Below, piece after piece: positions 4,169 to 6,348 of a stretch of DNA of 6,348 nt. Both the position numbers and the translations under genes were made by a program. Within the stretch, counting starts at the first letter, position 1. Each line of letters begins with the position of its first letter. Below the pieces are notes generated by a model. It was not told the origin of the DNA. It ran no database searches and worked only from the letters and a program-made list of their open reading frames with translations. The stretch comes from an uncultured Oscillibacter sp. (GTDB lineage Bacteria; Bacillota; Clostridia; Oscillospirales; Oscillospiraceae), in assembly GCF_910587525.1 (NCBI RefSeq), contig NZ_CAJULS010000132.1, positions 1 to 6,348 of the forward strand, in the 5' to 3' direction.

Positions 4169-5446
4169 ATGGATCTGCTCGTAGTCGGCGGCGGAGGCCG
4201 CGAACATGCCATCATCAAGAAGCTGAAAGAGAATCCCCAGGTTGAGACCATCTACGCCCTGCCGGGCAACGGCGGCATCGCCGCCGACGCGGTGTGCGTG
4301 CCAGAGATCGGAGTCAAGGACATTGACAAAATCGTGGACTTTGCCAGATCCCGCGCCATTGATTTCGCCGTGGTGGCCCCGGACGACCCCCTGGCCCTGG
4401 GGTGCGTGGACCGGCTCCACGAGGCCGGCATCCCCTGCTTCGGGCCCGACGCCAAGGCCGCCCGCATCGAGGCCAGCAAGGTCTTCTCCAAGAACCTGAT
4501 GAAGAAATACGGCATCCCCACCGCCCGGTACGAGGTCTTCGATGATCCCGCCAAGGCCCTGGCCTATTTGAAAACCGCCTCCTTCCCCATCGTGGTCAAG
4601 GCCGACGGCCTGGCCCTGGGCAAGGGCGTGCTGATCCCCCAGAATCTCCAGGAGGCGGAGGCCGCCGTGAAGTCCATTATGGAGGACAAGGCCTTCGGCG
4701 ACTCCGGCAACGAAATTGTCATTGAGGAGTTCCTGACGGGCCCGGAGGTCAGCGTTCTGGCCTTCACCGACGGGACCGCCATCGCCCCCATGGTCTCCTC
4801 CATGGACCACAAGCGGGCCGGGGACGGCGACACGGGCCTGAACACCGGCGGCATGGGCACCGTGGCCCCAAACCCCTGCTACACGCCGGAGACGGCGGCG
4901 GAGTGCATGGAGAAGATTTTCCTCCCCACCCTGGCCGCCATGCGGGCGGAGGGCTGTCCCTTCAAGGGCTGTTTGTATTTTGGGCTGATGATGACCCCCG
5001 ACGGGCCCAAGGTCATCGAATACAACTGCCGCTTCGGCGACCCGGAGACCCAGGTGGTCCTCCCCCTGCTGAAAACGGATCTGCTGACGGTCATGCAGGC
5101 CGTGGAGAACGAAACCCTGGGGGACCTGACGGTCGAGTGGCACGGCGGCGCCGCCGCCTGCGTCATTCTGGCCTCCGGCGGCTATCCCGGCAGCTATGAA
5201 AAGGGGAAGGAGCTCTCCATCCCGGAGGACCTCCCCGAAAACGTCACCGTCTACCACGCCGGAGACCAGCTGTCCGGCGGGAAGCTGGTGACCAGCGGCG
5301 GCCGGGTCCTGGGCGTCACCGCCGCCGGGGACACCCTGGAAGCCGCTTTGAAGGACGCCTACGCCGCCGCGAATCGCATCGGGTTCGAGGGGAAATACCT
5401 GCGGCACGACATCGGACGGCGGGCCCTCCGGGCCCTGGAGGGCTGA
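4169..5446 (+). CDS. purD: Phosphoribosylamine-glycine ligase (GAR synthetase)
   Basis: PurD joins phosphoribosylamine and glycine with ATP to make GAR (step 2). It is an ATP-grasp enzyme acting on the unstable product of PurF. The 425-residue length is normal. Motifs in order are the N-terminal GGGGREHA (7-14), LPGNGG (31-36), VVAPDDPLALGCVD (68-81), FGPDAKAARIEASK (91-104), the ATP-grasp lysine strand VVKADGLALGKGV (142-154), EEFLTGPEVSV (186-196), DHKRAGDGDTGLNTGGMG (213-230) and the metal-binding EYNCRFGDPETQ (284-295). The APDDPL form replaces the VGPEAPL seen in E. coli; I recall this as usual in Clostridia. The start is fixed by the in-frame TGA 12 nt upstream and by GAGGT at 4158-4162. 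It follows the repeat-rich interval and ends 2 nt before purL, so it is probably on the same transcript as both neighbours unless an unseen promoter lies in the interval. Confidence 0.98.
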   Translation: MDLLVVGGGGREHAIIKKLKENPQVETIYALPGNGGIAADAVCVPEIGVKDIDKIVDFARSRAIDFAVVAPDDPLALGCVDRLHEAGIPCFGPDAKAARIEASKVFSKNLMKKYGIPTARYEVFDDPAKALAYLKTASFPIVVKADGLALGKGVLIPQNLQEAEAAVKSIMEDKAFGDSGNEIVIEEFLTGPEVSVLAFTDGTAIAPMVSSMDHKRAGDGDTGLNTGGMGTVAPNPCYTPETAAECMEKIFLPTLAAMRAEGCPFKGCLYFGLMMTPDGPKVIEYNCRFGDPETQVVLPLLKTDLLTVMQAVENETLGDLTVEWHGGAAACVILASGGYPGSYEKGKELSIPEDLPENVTVYHAGDQLSGGKLVTSGGRVLGVTAAGDTLEAALKDAYAAANRIGFEGKYLRHDIGRRALRALEG

Positions 5447-5448
5447 AC

Positions 5449-6348
5449 ATGGTAAGACGCGTATACGCAGAAAAAAAGCCCGCCCTCCGGCTGGAGGCCC
5501 AGGGGCTTTTAACGGAGCTCCGGACCATTCTGGGCGTCTCCTCTCTCACCGGGCTGCGGCTGGTGAACCGCTACGACGTGGAAAACCTTTCGGAGGAGGT
5601 CTTCCAAAGGGCCAAGTCCATCGTCTTCTCCGAACCCCAGGTGGACCTCATTTATGAGGAGAGCTTCCCCCTGCCGGAGGGCCCCCACACCGTCCTGGCG
5701 GTGGAGGCCCTGCCGGGGCAGTTCGACCAGCGGGCGGACTCCGCCGCCCAGTGCGTCCAGCTGATGGCGGGCGGGGAGCGGCCCCTGATCGCATGCGCAA
5801 AAATCTACGTTCTCTCCGGCGATCTGACGGCGGAGGAGCTGACGCGGATCAAGGGCTACCTCATCAACCCCGTGGAGTGCCGGGAGGCCGCCCTGGAAAA
5901 ACCGGAGACCCTGGTCCAAAGCCACGAGATTCCCGGCCACGTGGAGACCGTCCAGGGCTTTACCGCCATGGACGAAGCGTCCCTGGCCGCCCTGCTGGAC
6001 CGGCTGGGCCTTGCCATGGACCTGGACGACCTGAAATTCCTCCAGGGCTGCTTCCGGGACACAGAGCGCAGGGACCCCACCATCACCGAGGTGCGGGTGG
6101 TGGACACCTACTGGTCCGACCACTGCCGCCACACCACCTTCTCCACCCATCTGGACGAAATCCGGATCGACGACCCCGCCGTGAAAGCGGCCTATGACCG
6201 CTATCTGGCCGCCCGGGCGGAGGTCTACGGCGAGGAAACGGCCGCCCGGCGGCCTCAGACCCTGATGGACATGGCCACCATCGGCGCAAAGGCGCTGAAA
6301 AAGCGGGGCCTGCTCCCCGAGCTGGACGAGAGCGAGGAGATCAACGCC
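5449..6348 (+). CDS. purL: Phosphoribosylformylglycinamidine synthase, large single-chain type, N-terminal 300 codons (3' end cut)
   Basis: PurL converts FGAR, glutamine and ATP to FGAM (step 4). The frame stays open from ATG 5449 to the window edge, giving 300 residues. They show the N-terminal PurS-like region of large PurL (RVYAEKKPALRLEAQGLL, 4-21; VFSEPQVD, 59-66; PGQFDQRADSAAQC, 89-102), the linker, and the diagnostic segment EVRVVDTYWSDHCRHTTF (214-231), in which DHCRH is the PurL signature at the entry to the first synthetase domain. This N-terminal PurS-like layout indicates the ~1200-residue form that also carries the PurQ glutaminase at its C-terminus, so separate purS and purQ genes are not expected. 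That prediction concerns sequence beyond the window. GGAGGG at 5437-5442, inside the purD 3' end, is 6 nt from the ATG. The 2-nt gap after purD implies co-translation. Confidence 0.95.
   Translation, partial: MVRRVYAEKKPALRLEAQGLLTELRTILGVSSLTGLRLVNRYDVENLSEEVFQRAKSIVFSEPQVDLIYEESFPLPEGPHTVLAVEALPGQFDQRADSAAQCVQLMAGGERPLIACAKIYVLSGDLTAEELTRIKGYLINPVECREAALEKPETLVQSHEIPGHVETVQGFTAMDEASLAALLDRLGLAMDLDDLKFLQGCFRDTERRDPTITEVRVVDTYWSDHCRHTTFSTHLDEIRIDDPAVKAAYDRYLAARAEVYGEETAARRPQTLMDMATIGAKALKKRGLLPELDESEEINA

Noticed and set aside
3973..4245. Plus-strand small open frames across the purH-purD interval
   Set aside because: They overlap the purD start or the purH end, have Pro/Arg-rich composition and no Shine-Dalgarno, and their apparent openness follows from the C-rich repeats.
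4148..5407. Long open frame on the minus strand opposite purD (419 codons)
   Set aside because: It is the same codon-bias shadow. The product is Gly/His/Val/Gln-rich with no motif, while purD on the other strand is unambiguous.

Overview
This window is the middle of a de novo purine (IMP) biosynthesis operon. All genes are on the + strand, and there is no sign of a mobile element, RNA gene or CRISPR array. Base composition is strongly GC-rich, with G/C at most third codon positions. The proteins have the sequence style of Clostridia, most likely the high-GC gut Oscillospiraceae (Flavonifractor/Pseudoflavonifractor/Intestinimonas-like). Three traits point that way: the PurF C-terminus ending in a CTYCWTGKE motif, the PurN PAFCGKGMYG segment, and the AICAR transformylase encoded as a stand-alone protein. 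The family-level assignment rests on remembered sequence style, not on a search.

Layout: purF 3' end (1-458), purM (525-1592), purN (1589-2203), a SUKH/SMI1-KNR4-like gene of unknown role (2200-2769), a stand-alone AICAR formyltransferase (2782-3963), a 205-nt gene-free interval full of inverted and direct repeats (3964-4168), purD (4169-5446), and the 5' end of a large single-chain purL (5449 to the window end). purM/purN and purN/SUKH overlap by ATGA. The SUKH gene and the transformylase are 12 nt apart in the same frame, and purD and purL are 2 nt apart, so most of the set should be co-transcribed and translationally coupled.

The genes cover steps 1-5 of the pathway (PurF, PurD, PurN, PurL, PurM; PRPP to AIR) plus step 9 (AICAR to FAICAR). 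Not in the window are PurE/PurK, PurC, PurB and, notably, any IMP cyclohydrolase. The usual bifunctional PurH carries that activity in an N-terminal domain that is absent here, so step 10 must be supplied from elsewhere.

Three parts are not routine. The first is the SUKH-family gene inserted between the two 10-formyl-THF-dependent enzymes. The second is the transformylase lacking its cyclohydrolase partner. The third is the repeat-rich interval before purD, with four consecutive strong hairpins, C-rich direct repeats and G-run clusters on the minus strand. I see no convincing promoter, riboswitch or terminator; the operon's start and end lie outside the window.
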